Of a stretch of DNA of 64,000 bases, positions 24,872 through 33,349 are shown piece by piece. Positions within the stretch are counted from its first letter, which is position 1. The number at the start of each line of letters is the position of its first letter. The DNA is from Alistipes shahii WAL 8301 (lineage in GTDB: Bacteria > Bacteroidota > Bacteroidia > Bacteroidales > Rikenellaceae). The stretch spans positions 2,418,001 through 2,482,000 of the forward strand of contig NZ_CP102253.1 of NCBI RefSeq assembly GCF_025145845.1, written 5' to 3'. The notes under the pieces were generated by a model that was not told the origin of the DNA, made no database searches, and saw only the letters and a list, made by a program, of their open reading frames with translations. Position numbers and translations under genes: made by a program.

Positions 24872-26362
24872 ATGATGAAGTCGTTAAAAATAATACTTTG
24901 GGAAGAAGAAATTGGTCGTTTGGCTTGGGATGAACGCCGACATCTTTCTTATTTCACATATAATCCCGATTTTATCAGAAAAGGATTGAATATATCCCCT
25001 TTGGTTGCACCTGTTGATGGTACCAGAGGGCTGTTGCCTGTTTGGGGTGAAGATGCCAAGATTTACCAGAAGCTTCCGGCATTTGTCGCAGATTCATTGC
25101 CTGATGCCTGGGGTAACCAATTGTTTGATTTATGGCGTCAACAGCAAAAAATATCCAATTCAGAGATAAATCCGTTGGATAAGCTCTCGTTTATAGGCAG
25201 ACGAGGAATGGGAGCGTTAGAATTTATTCCGGAAACTAACAGGGAGCGAAGAACAGAAAAAATAGATGTTAAGTCGTTGGCAGATTTGGCAGAACGCATT
25301 TTTGTAGAAAGGGAGAATGCCCGTATTATGCCAGAGGAGTCCATAACCATGCAATCTTTGTTGACTGTAGGTACATCCGCTGGGGGGCGTCAGCCGAAAG
25401 CGATTATTGCGATAAACAGAGAAACAGGAGAGATACGAAGCGGTCAAATTGCAGCTTTGGAAGGATATGACTATTATCTTCTCAAATTTGGTAACTCCGA
25501 ATATTGTTCGGCAGAATTAGAAATGACTTATTATAAGTTGGCAACTATGGCAGGTATAAATATGATGCCGTCAATGTTATATTCAGTGGATGGAAACAAT
25601 CATTTTTTAACCAGACGGTTTGATCGTAATGGTGGAAAAAAGATTCATACACAGACTTTGGCTGCCATATATCCCGATGCAGAGAGTTATGAGCAATTGA
25701 TATCTGTTTGCCGTAAGCTCCGTCTGCCTGATGCGGATTGCCAGGAAGTATTTCGAAGAATGGTCTTCAATATTCTATCGAATAACACAGATGACCATAA
25801 CAAAAATTTTTCGTTTATTATGAGCGACGATGGCTCTTGGCGTCTTGCCCCTGCATACGATATTACTTACATCATTGATAGAGGTGGTTATTTGCCAAAC
25901 AAGGAACATTGCATGTATATTCGGACTAAACTGTATGACATCACACGCTCGGATGTTATTGAATTTGCCCGTGATAACGGAATTCGTCGTCCCGATGCTA
26001 TCATCAAAGATGTTGTTTCTTCATTGAAGCAATTCCGTACAATAGCAGCAGAGATTGGGATATCGGAGTCGTGGATAGGCAGAGTTGAGTCAACTATCGC
26101 CAACCACCTGAAGGTATGGGGCGAATGGGAGTGCGAAGTCGAAGATGCTGCAATGGAAATCGATGGACACGCCATCAGCAATATGCGTGTTGAGCAAACT
26201 TATAAAGGGAATTACCATCTGCTGGCAAGCATTGATGGCGTAGAAAGAAAATTTGTGATAAATAAAAAGAATGCAGACTTTGCCTATATAGAACAAATTG
26301 GTTTGGCAAATCTTACGACTGAGTATTTGAAATCTCTGGTGGGAAAATGTTTTAATCTGTAA
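24872..26362 (+). CDS. hipA: HipA-family Ser/Thr kinase toxin
   Basis: 496 residues, longer than the about 440 of E. coli HipA. Visible features: the N-terminal subdomain ending AFVADSLPDAWG, the Gly-rich loop TVGTSAGGRQPKA holding the presumed autophosphorylated Ser, ATP-binding DYYLLKFGNSE, the catalytic loop NNTDDHNKNF, and the metal-binding APAYDITY. A C-terminal extension of about 75 residues (from about 420) is not part of the classical fold. HipA toxins phosphorylate aminoacyl-tRNA synthetases and cause dormancy; the target here is unknown. It forms an operon with hipB, giving a toxin-antitoxin module at the left end of the island. Confidence 0.88.
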   Translation: MMKSLKIILWEEEIGRLAWDERRHLSYFTYNPDFIRKGLNISPLVAPVDGTRGLLPVWGEDAKIYQKLPAFVADSLPDAWGNQLFDLWRQQQKISNSEINPLDKLSFIGRRGMGALEFIPETNRERRTEKIDVKSLADLAERIFVERENARIMPEESITMQSLLTVGTSAGGRQPKAIIAINRETGEIRSGQIAALEGYDYYLLKFGNSEYCSAELEMTYYKLATMAGINMMPSMLYSVDGNNHFLTRRFDRNGGKKIHTQTLAAIYPDAESYEQLISVCRKLRLPDADCQEVFRRMVFNILSNNTDDHNKNFSFIMSDDGSWRLAPAYDITYIIDRGGYLPNKEHCMYIRTKLYDITRSDVIEFARDNGIRRPDAIIKDVVSSLKQFRTIAAEIGISESWIGRVESTIANHLKVWGEWECEVEDAAMEIDGHAISNMRVEQTYKGNYHLLASIDGVERKFVINKKNADFAYIEQIGLANLTTEYLKSLVGKCFNL

Positions 26363-26431
26363 GGTTAAGTTATGCTGACCAAAAGAAAACCCCTTTACAA
26401 TGAGGATGCTGGGTGATCATTACGATGTTTG

Positions 26432-26562
26432 CGTTACGATAAGTATGTAATGGTAAAAATCAGTATTTTCAGTTATTCGAAAAATTCAAATAACTGAAAA
26501 TACTCTATCGTAACATATCATATAATATGCAAAATAGAGCTATTTTGTTTACTATATGATAT
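26432..26562. repeat. cluster of nested and adjacent palindromes
   Basis: Outer pair GTTACGATA/TATCGTAAC (26432-26440 with 26505-26513) encloses a perfect 16-bp stem AGTATTTTCAGTTATT (26461-26476 with 26488-26503). Directly after it, ATATCATATA/TATATGATAT (26514-26523 with 26553-26562) encloses the 18-bp palindrome CAAAATAGAGCTATTTTG (26530-26547). It lies between convergent hipA and metallophosphoesterase genes, so it may be a bidirectional terminator, but the number of perfect stems is unusual. Confidence 0.8.
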
Positions 26563-26599
26563 ATTGAGGTCTTAAGCATATCAACCAAGACAATATTTG

Positions 26600-27367
26600 C
26601 TACAAGACAAGGCACTTGCCCGGATCAAAACCATTGGCGATATGTTCGTTTTGAAAAACATACCCCATCTGATTACACACGACCATCGTCCCGTTTATTT
26701 CAACATCAATATTGGTATGGGAATGCCCATAAATCCATGCATCAATGCGACTGTCGGCAATAAGCCTACTCAATTCAGTTGCAAAAGCACTATTCAGCAC
26801 AGAACCCTTATGGTGAGGGGCGACGACCTCCAATGTTGGAAGATGATGAGTCACCGCCACAATGTGTTTCGCAGTACTTTCTGCCAGACTTTGTTTGATA
26901 AAATCCAAACAGAAACTGTGCATCTTATTGAATTCCTCTGTCTGGAGCAATTTGCTATTATACATTATCTGCCGAAAATCGTTCATACCTTTCCATACAA
27001 AATACTCGTCAGATGGAGAAATCTGAGACCACAAAGTGCTCATGATGAAATCGGTATCATCAATCCGCACTACCTTATTCTGATAATATCCTACATTCTT
27101 CTTGAACATCCAATTCCATTGCAATCCCTTATCCATCACATCACAATAATTGTAATACTCATGGTTTCCGGGCACAATGAGCACCTGACGATAATTCTCA
27201 GATGCCCATTCCCAGAAATTAGCCAAAGGCGCAACTTCGTTTTTCAGATAGAATATATCTCCGGCAAGCACCAGAACATCGCCCGTTACAGGCAATTCAT
27301 TATGTTTTATCCACCTGCTGTTGTCGCTGAACTCTAAATGCAGGTCGCTCATATATTGTATTTTCAT
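26600..27367 (-). CDS. calcineurin-like metallophosphoesterase
   Basis: 255 residues. Metal-binding motifs in order: SDLHLEF (D, H), LAGDIFYL (GD), PGNHEYY (GNH), VTHHLPT (H) and YGHSHTN (GHxH). This is the full dinuclear phosphoesterase set. Substrate unknown; related proteins cleave phosphodiesters or phosphoproteins. It follows a second phosphoesterase gene after one base, so the two are coupled. AT-rich cargo of the island. Confidence 0.88.
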   Translation of the reverse strand: MKIQYMSDLHLEFSDNSRWIKHNELPVTGDVLVLAGDIFYLKNEVAPLANFWEWASENYRQVLIVPGNHEYYNYCDVMDKGLQWNWMFKKNVGYYQNKVVRIDDTDFIMSTLWSQISPSDEYFVWKGMNDFRQIMYNSKLLQTEEFNKMHSFCLDFIKQSLAESTAKHIVAVTHHLPTLEVVAPHHKGSVLNSAFATELSRLIADSRIDAWIYGHSHTNIDVEINGTMVVCNQMGYVFQNEHIANGFDPGKCLVL

Positions 27368-27368
27368 T

Positions 27369-27947
27369 TTACAGTCCTCCTTTTTCTATTTGTTTGGTTA
27401 TTATCCTTTTGACCTGTTCAAATGATACAGGTGTAAAATTGTTGTTATCAACACCTACATCGTATTGTGTCGGATTAAGATACTGAAGCCTGTCTGCATC
27501 AATACCGGTATTGTTCTTCCGTGTGTGAACGTGCCCGAACAGTTGCCATACATCCTTGTATCCACCATCAAAGCATAGAAAGGGATAATGGTTCAAATAT
27601 ATCCTCTGTTTTCCGATTTCTATGTGCATCTGCATTGCCACATACTCAAATCTGTCAATGTAACCTTGGCGTATATTCTTCAAATCATGGTTGCCCATAA
27701 TCAGATATATCTTTCCGTTCAACCTGTCAAGGATTTTAGTCCATTCGGCTGAACCGCCAAGACAGAAATCGCCCAAATGAAACACGATATCATCTTGTCC
27801 GATTGTATTATTCCAATTGGCTATGATAGTTTCATTCATCATCTCCACATCCTTGAACGGTCTGTTACAGAAACGAATGATATTTCCATGATAAAAATGG
27901 GTGTCAGATGTAAAGAACACCTTATTGCCGTCAAATTTATAGCTCAT
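27369..27947 (-). CDS. small metallophosphoesterase
   Basis: 192 residues. Motifs: TSDTHFYHGNII, HLGDFCLGG, IMGNHDLK, NHYPF and FGHVHTR. The THFxHxNII start is typical of the short phage- and island-associated calcineurin-like family. It is the first gene of a two-gene minus-strand operon and is one base upstream of the second phosphoesterase. A nucleic-acid or nucleotide phosphodiesterase role is plausible but unproven. Confidence 0.87.
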   Translation of the reverse strand: MSYKFDGNKVFFTSDTHFYHGNIIRFCNRPFKDVEMMNETIIANWNNTIGQDDIVFHLGDFCLGGSAEWTKILDRLNGKIYLIMGNHDLKNIRQGYIDRFEYVAMQMHIEIGKQRIYLNHYPFLCFDGGYKDVWQLFGHVHTRKNNTGIDADRLQYLNPTQYDVGVDNNNFTPVSFEQVKRIITKQIEKGGL

Positions 27948-28606
27948 TTCTTCTCAATTTATGTGCATCACTGCACGTTAATAATCCGGTTACTAACAGC
28001 CCATCAGACGGAAATGGCAGAAGAGCATCGTAAAGGCAACTGTCACAAATGGGCATAACAAAAAAAGTTGGAAAGTTTGGTAAAGACTCTCCAGCTATTC
28101 AGTTTCTATTCTCTCAAAGTACAATAAAGTACTTGCTATGTTCGCTGGAAAGTATTTACTCTACGAGGTTCAATGCATGAAACATGAACACTCGACACGG
28201 ATTCTGTGCGTTTATTGCTCAGAATTGCGGTTGTGATTGATAATATGTTCATTCTGTTTCTTTGCATCGTTAATGTTTATATTGTCTCAAAAGCGGTGCA
28301 AAATTAGTAAATAAATCCCAATCACACATCATTTTACATTAAATTCTTTTGCTGCAAAATATATTCTTATCTTTCAGTGCTTTATAGGTTAATAGTGTTG
28401 TGTAGGTATATTGATTCATAATGTGCCATCTTATTTGCCTTATTCTTGTTGACAAATGTTGCATCGATAAATAGTCATATGGAGAGTGGATAAAGAAATA
28501 AACTTTTCAAGTTGCATATGCCGCAAAGTTTTCGTAATTTTGCAGTTAATTGGGTGCGTTGTACTGTAAAGTTAACGCTCTGAAAATATAACGATTATTG
28601 TATTTA
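27948..28606. other. promoter region between divergent modules
   Basis: About 650 AT-rich bases without a convincing gene. TTG (28512-28514) and TAATTTTG (28535-28542), 20 bp apart, form the promoter of the methylase-OLD operon. The divergent phosphoesterase promoter must lie in the left part. Confidence 0.5.
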
Positions 28607-31120
28607 ATGATAACAGATATTAATCATAGCAAGAAAGAGTTGGCAGAAACTTTTTTTCAACGTTTGGTGGATTCTTATGGGTATCTGCCAGAGCAGATGG
28701 AATTTGGTGTAAAGGTGTCTCCAACATCGGTTGCGGATATTGCAATATGGCGTAGCCCAGATGATAAAAAATCTGGACTTGCTCCTGATATTTATGTTCT
28801 TGTTGCATGTAAAGCTGAGCATATAAAAATTAAAGCAGAAGATTATTTCGAGCAATATAAACAAGCGGTTCTAAATGATATGGCGTTTTATGTTGCTCAT
28901 AATCTTAAAGAAACAAAAGTCTTTTATATTGACCGAAATGCTAGACCACTAAAAATAGAGCGTATTAGCGATTTCCCGACAGCACAAGATATTGTTTCAG
29001 ACCAGAATCTAACTTTATTTGTAAATAAAGTACGAGGTTATTCAAAAGATAAATTTTTGAAGACCTTAACTCGTTGTCATAACATTATACGCAATGTTGA
29101 TAAGTTCTCACCAGAAGCTGCATTTGATGAGATAAGCAAAATCTTATTCATAAAAATGCTTTATGAACGTGATGCAAAAGATGAACTCGTTTATAGCAAG
29201 GATAAATTCATAAAAGATGAACTATCATATAATGGCGAGGTAGACTATATTCAGCATCTATTTAATGAAGTTAAGAGAACTTACTCGACAGACGGTCTTT
29301 TTGATTCAGAAGATAAAATAAGAATTCGCAGAGAAAGCTTCTTGCTCATTTTAGAGGAATTAAGCAGTGTTGAATTATATGATACTTCTGACGACATTAA
29401 GGGTATTGCATTTGAACTATTCTTAGGTAAAACATTCCGAGGAGAATTAGGACAGTTTTTCACTCCTAGAACCATAGTAAATTATATGGTTGAAGTACTG
29501 AATGTAAAGGAGGGTGATAAAGTGTGTGACCCATGCTGTGGAAGTGGCGGATTCCTTATAAAAGCATTTGAACATGTACAGAATCAGATAGATCAAGACA
29601 TCCATAAACAGATTACTCTGTTGATGGACAATCTGAATCTTTCCGATACTGAAAAACAATATAAAATTAACACTTTGCTAAGTGAGTGCGATAAGACAAA
29701 AGAAGGCAGTCGTTATCACAAACTTTGTCATGACTATTTCTTTGGAGTGGATGCCAATGTACGTATGGCTCGTACTTCAAAAATGAATATGATTATGCAT
29801 GGTGATGGGCATGTGGGAGTTTATCTACACGATGGTCTCATTAATGTTGGAGGTGTTTATGACAATAACTTTGACGTGATTCTTATAAATCCACCCTTCG
29901 GAGCTCATGTAGAAAAAGACATGCGTATTACCAGTTCTGACATCCCTACTGATAGGGAAAGAGCTTTATATGAGGAGTTGTTTGGTAGTGAATACATTAG
30001 TAAAGTATACACTCCTATTAAAGAGTATGCACAAGAAATAGGAAAAGACAAGAAAATCGGAAAGCGTATATTAGAACTATATCAAATTAACAACAATAGC
30101 ACAGAAATCTTATTCATTGAACGTTGTATAAATTTGCTAAAGCCGGGGAAACGCGCAGGTGTTGTGTTACCTGAAGGAGTGTTGGATAATCCTGCATTAG
30201 ACCGTGTTCGTAAGTTTATAGAATCACGTGTTAAAATACTCAACATTACATCAATCCCAGCCGATGTGTTTTTGTCATCTGGTGCAAATATAAAACCAAG
30301 TCTTGTCTTTATTGAGAAGTTCATGGATGGCGAGATACCAGAAAAGGACTATTTGTTATCTGTTACCAAAGTAAATGATGCCGGAATTTCTTCTACAGGA
30401 TTACCTTCAAACAACGAAGAATTGCCGATAGCGGCTAAAGAAGTTGCTTCTTGGCTAAGTGGAGAAGTTCAGTCAAATATGATATATACAAAAATAGTAA
30501 ATCGTTCAGATTTATCTAGCTGGAGTGTTAAGTCTATTTTTGACACAACTAGTGTTAACTATAATCCTTTATATAAGAAAGTAAGGATTGGAAATGTCGT
30601 GTCATTAAGTAAAGATGTTATTTGCGTTGAACCTAATATTGAATACACTCGATTAACAGTAAAACTGTTCAATAAAGGCATTCAGGAACGTGATTCCGTT
30701 ATAGGTGCTCTAATTGGTACCAAACGTCAAACTAGAGTAAAAGGTGGCCAATTTATTATTTCAAAGATAGATGGCAAAAGTGCGGCTTTTGGTATTGTGG
30801 ACTCATCTCTCGAAGGGGCTATTGTTACTCCGGATTTTTTGGTATATGATATTGATACGACACAAATACTTCCTGAATATTTAGAGTTAGTATTAACTAA
30901 TGATGCTATTTTGAATCAGTTCTCTATTTCAAGTAGTGGAACTACAGGAAGAAGAAGATTGTCTCAGAAAGTATTTGAAAACACGTTAATAGCTTTACCG
31001 TCAATTGATGAGCAACGTAACCTCTTAGCAAAGATTTTAGAGATTAGAGAAACTCAAAAATCCTTGGAAGAACAGATGCAAAAAAATATAGAATACTTCA
31101 ATAACAAGATTTTCTCATAA
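28607..31120 (+). CDS. N6-adenine methylase-specificity fusion protein
   Basis: 837 residues from ATG 28607. Three parts: an N-terminal HSDR_N-like domain (about 1-120) whose PD-(D/E)XK core reads D44...VACK, with Ala67 where the active-site Glu is expected, so nuclease activity is doubtful; a type I-like N6-adenine methylase (about 160-560) with SAM motif DPCCGSGGF at D308 and catalytic NPPF at N428; and a C-terminal target-recognition segment (about 600-837) ending in a conserved HsdS-type coiled coil (DEQRNLLAKILEIRETQKSLEEQM). The fusion resembles type IIG enzymes without a working nuclease. The next gene starts one base after the stop and encodes an OLD-type nuclease, the likely effector. 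Confidence 0.85.
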   Translation: MITDINHSKKELAETFFQRLVDSYGYLPEQMEFGVKVSPTSVADIAIWRSPDDKKSGLAPDIYVLVACKAEHIKIKAEDYFEQYKQAVLNDMAFYVAHNLKETKVFYIDRNARPLKIERISDFPTAQDIVSDQNLTLFVNKVRGYSKDKFLKTLTRCHNIIRNVDKFSPEAAFDEISKILFIKMLYERDAKDELVYSKDKFIKDELSYNGEVDYIQHLFNEVKRTYSTDGLFDSEDKIRIRRESFLLILEELSSVELYDTSDDIKGIAFELFLGKTFRGELGQFFTPRTIVNYMVEVLNVKEGDKVCDPCCGSGGFLIKAFEHVQNQIDQDIHKQITLLMDNLNLSDTEKQYKINTLLSECDKTKEGSRYHKLCHDYFFGVDANVRMARTSKMNMIMHGDGHVGVYLHDGLINVGGVYDNNFDVILINPPFGAHVEKDMRITSSDIPTDRERALYEELFGSEYISKVYTPIKEYAQEIGKDKKIGKRILELYQINNNSTEILFIERCINLLKPGKRAGVVLPEGVLDNPALDRVRKFIESRVKILNITSIPADVFLSSGANIKPSLVFIEKFMDGEIPEKDYLLSVTKVNDAGISSTGLPSNNEELPIAAKEVASWLSGEVQSNMIYTKIVNRSDLSSWSVKSIFDTTSVNYNPLYKKVRIGNVVSLSKDVICVEPNIEYTRLTVKLFNKGIQERDSVIGALIGTKRQTRVKGGQFIISKIDGKSAAFGIVDSSLEGAIVTPDFLVYDIDTTQILPEYLELVLTNDAILNQFSISSSGTTGRRRLSQKVFENTLIALPSIDEQRNLLAKILEIRETQKSLEEQMQKNIEYFNNKIFS

Positions 31121-31121
31121 T

Positions 31122-32843
31122 ATGAAGCTACTAGCACTGAAAATTATTTCTGGGTTTAGAAACCTTGAAGGCTTAAATTTACGTTTTGATTCGACCAATG
31201 ATACATATGTGATTATAGGCAACAATGGCACTGGTAAAACGAATATATTAGAAGCATTAAGTAGTGTTTTTTCAACATTATTAAGCCATTCAACTGATTT
31301 CATGTTCAGCTTTGTGTTACGTTACGAAATCAACGATATTACATATCGGGTAAAGCATGATAAAGCTACATCTACTACCGAGTACCAAAAAGATGATGTT
31401 GTAGTAACTGATGTGGATATGATTTATCCCAATCGAATAGTATGTAACTACAGCGGTGAAGATACTCGAATGTGGGATAACTACTATAAAAAAGCGAATG
31501 AAGAGTATTTAGAAAGTGTGCGTACAGCTGAAGCTCCCAATGTTTTATCTATGATATACATTGATAGAACTATGTGGAAATACATATTATTATGTATGCT
31601 TGCAACACGAGATGTTAATATTGCATTTGATAAGTTCCTTCAAGAAAAATTGGGAATAGCTTCAGGTAATTTGGATTCCATTGATTTGAATTTCAATACA
31701 GCAAAGCTAAGTAAATGGAGAAGGGAGAATCAAATAACATTATTCATCCGTCAACTTCGTGCTTTATTTGGAGATAGCCCGAGCATATCATCTAATGATA
31801 TTTCCAAATTCAATCCTAATGATGATGACGCTCGTCTGCTATTTAATAAGTATATGGGCGCTAGCCAAGTTATAGATACTTTGAATATCTCATTTAACGG
31901 CGGAATTGAGTCTGCATTTTTAAGTGAGGGAGAAAAGAAGATGATGGTTATACTATTCATCTTAGAGGCTATATCAGATGAACAAACATTGGTATTAATG
32001 GATGAACCTGACAGTCATATACATATATCAAGGAAGAGTGAACTGAGAGAAATGTTTGATCATATGAGCCATCGTAGCAATATAATAACATCACACTCGC
32101 CAACCTTGACCGCTTCTTTTGAAGAGAAAACTAAAGGCGCAATCGTTATGCTTGATAAGGATGAAAATGGTAAGGCGAAGGTTATTGATAAAGACATTGT
32201 TAACCTAGTTGAAAGATTAACTAGTGGTATTTGGACTTCTCAAAAACAGAATCTTTTCCTTGCATCTCATGATGATATATTAATAGTAGAAGGTCCAACC
32301 GATGAAACATTTATATCTGCGGCACTCAAGTATTTCAAAAAAAATGGGAGATATACAAGCTTGTCATTTGAATTTATTCCTTGTGGAGGAGCATCCAATG
32401 TGAAAGCATTTGCACAAAAATTTACTCCAAAAGATGGACAAACAGTTGTTGCCTTATTTGATGGAGATGATGCAGGCGTAAAAAGTATGAACCAAGTTAT
32501 ACCATGTACGTTAGGTAAAAAAATAAAATGGGATATTAAGAATTTTGGTAAGGCTCGCAAGAATCAGCGTACGTGGTTCTCATTTTATCCTCCATATGCG
32601 CGTAGAAAAAATATCGAGAACTTTAATATTGAAGACTATTTTACATGTCAATTATTTCGCAAATATATTTTGTCATTTACCTCTCTTGATACAATAAAGA
32701 GTAAAGATGGTCTCAAAGGTAAATTGGAGGAAGATTGTAAAAAAGGGAAAATTGATGAAAAGTTTTATGAGAAGTTTAGCACCTTATTCGATCATATTGT
32801 AGCAATAAAAGAAGCAGAGAAACGAGGGGATGTAGCTATATAG
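31122..32843 (+). CDS. OLD-family ATPase-TOPRIM nuclease
   Basis: 573 residues. An ABC/SMC-like ATPase with Walker A GNNGTGKTN (from G33), signature LSEGEKK (about 267) and Walker B LVLMDEPDSH (D294) plus ITSHSP (H-loop). A TOPRIM domain follows with E390 (LIVEGPTDE) and the D447-x-D449 pair in FDGDDAG. This is the domain order of overcoming-lysogenization-defect nucleases and GajA. No UvrD-like GajB is encoded next to it, so it is not a standard Gabija. Its partner is instead the one-base-spaced methylase-specificity gene, which suggests that methylation status controls cutting. Confidence 0.87.
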   Translation: MKLLALKIISGFRNLEGLNLRFDSTNDTYVIIGNNGTGKTNILEALSSVFSTLLSHSTDFMFSFVLRYEINDITYRVKHDKATSTTEYQKDDVVVTDVDMIYPNRIVCNYSGEDTRMWDNYYKKANEEYLESVRTAEAPNVLSMIYIDRTMWKYILLCMLATRDVNIAFDKFLQEKLGIASGNLDSIDLNFNTAKLSKWRRENQITLFIRQLRALFGDSPSISSNDISKFNPNDDDARLLFNKYMGASQVIDTLNISFNGGIESAFLSEGEKKMMVILFILEAISDEQTLVLMDEPDSHIHISRKSELREMFDHMSHRSNIITSHSPTLTASFEEKTKGAIVMLDKDENGKAKVIDKDIVNLVERLTSGIWTSQKQNLFLASHDDILIVEGPTDETFISAALKYFKKNGRYTSLSFEFIPCGGASNVKAFAQKFTPKDGQTVVALFDGDDAGVKSMNQVIPCTLGKKIKWDIKNFGKARKNQRTWFSFYPPYARRKNIENFNIEDYFTCQLFRKYILSFTSLDTIKSKDGLKGKLEEDCKKGKIDEKFYEKFSTLFDHIVAIKEAEKRGDVAI

Positions 32844-32975
32844 ATGTTTTGTCATTGTTCACTTATCCGACAGATATTAACTATTTTGTAATAATTGTAT
32901 CAAGTGGTGAATGTATTATATTGATTTTATGTATGGGTGAAAAATCTGTGTTTTAGCCAACTAACAACCTGAAAG

Positions 32976-33027
32976 TTGTGGATTCTCGATTATTTATAGT
33001 ACCTTTGTCTGCGATAAGACAAAGGTA
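32976..33027 (+). promoter_or_regulatory. promoter with XRE operator of the type I operon
   Basis: TTG (32976-32978) and TACCTTTG (33000-33007) are 21 bp apart. A perfect 11-bp inverted repeat, TACCTTTGTCT / AGACAAAGGTA (33000-33010 with 33017-33027), covers the -7 box and transcription start, so a dimeric repressor bound there would block initiation. The XRE protein encoded next is the obvious candidate. Confidence 0.65.
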
Positions 33028-33045
33028 TTCTGATATTATACAGTG

Positions 33046-33327
33046 ATGGAAGTACAAATTGATACGTCTTTAGAACAGTCTGAAAATATTATCGCAGATG
33101 ATGTAGATGCGTGGATGTTGCATTCACAGACTATTGCAACAATTATGTCGAATCGAATGGAGCAGCTCGGTATGACTCAAAAGGCGTTGGCTATGAAGAT
33201 GAATTGTTCTCAGCAATACATCTCTAAAGTACTGAAAGGACGTGAGAATCTGTCATTGGAAACTCTGTGCAAGATTGAAAAAGCATTGGATGTAAAGATA
33301 CTGAACAGTAATATAAAAGTAAAGTAA
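33046..33327 (+). CDS. XRE-family controller of the type I operon
   Basis: About 93 residues from ATG 33046. The HTH spans about 33-88 (RMEQLGMTQKALAMKMNCSQQYISKVLKGRENLS). It is 22 bases upstream of hsdR and just downstream of an inverted-repeat operator, the arrangement of restriction-modification control proteins that delay nuclease expression in a new host. The N-terminal 30 acidic residues could contact partner proteins. An antitoxin-like role is an alternative. Confidence 0.82.
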   Translation: MEVQIDTSLEQSENIIADDVDAWMLHSQTIATIMSNRMEQLGMTQKALAMKMNCSQQYISKVLKGRENLSLETLCKIEKALDVKILNSNIKVK

Positions 33328-33349
33328 CCACTCATAATAAGGCAAGGAT

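Noticed and set aside
31122..32843. Gabija or PARIS system
   Set aside because: No UvrD-like GajB gene is adjacent, and PARIS has separate ATPase and TOPRIM proteins. The neighbour here is a methylase-specificity fusion.
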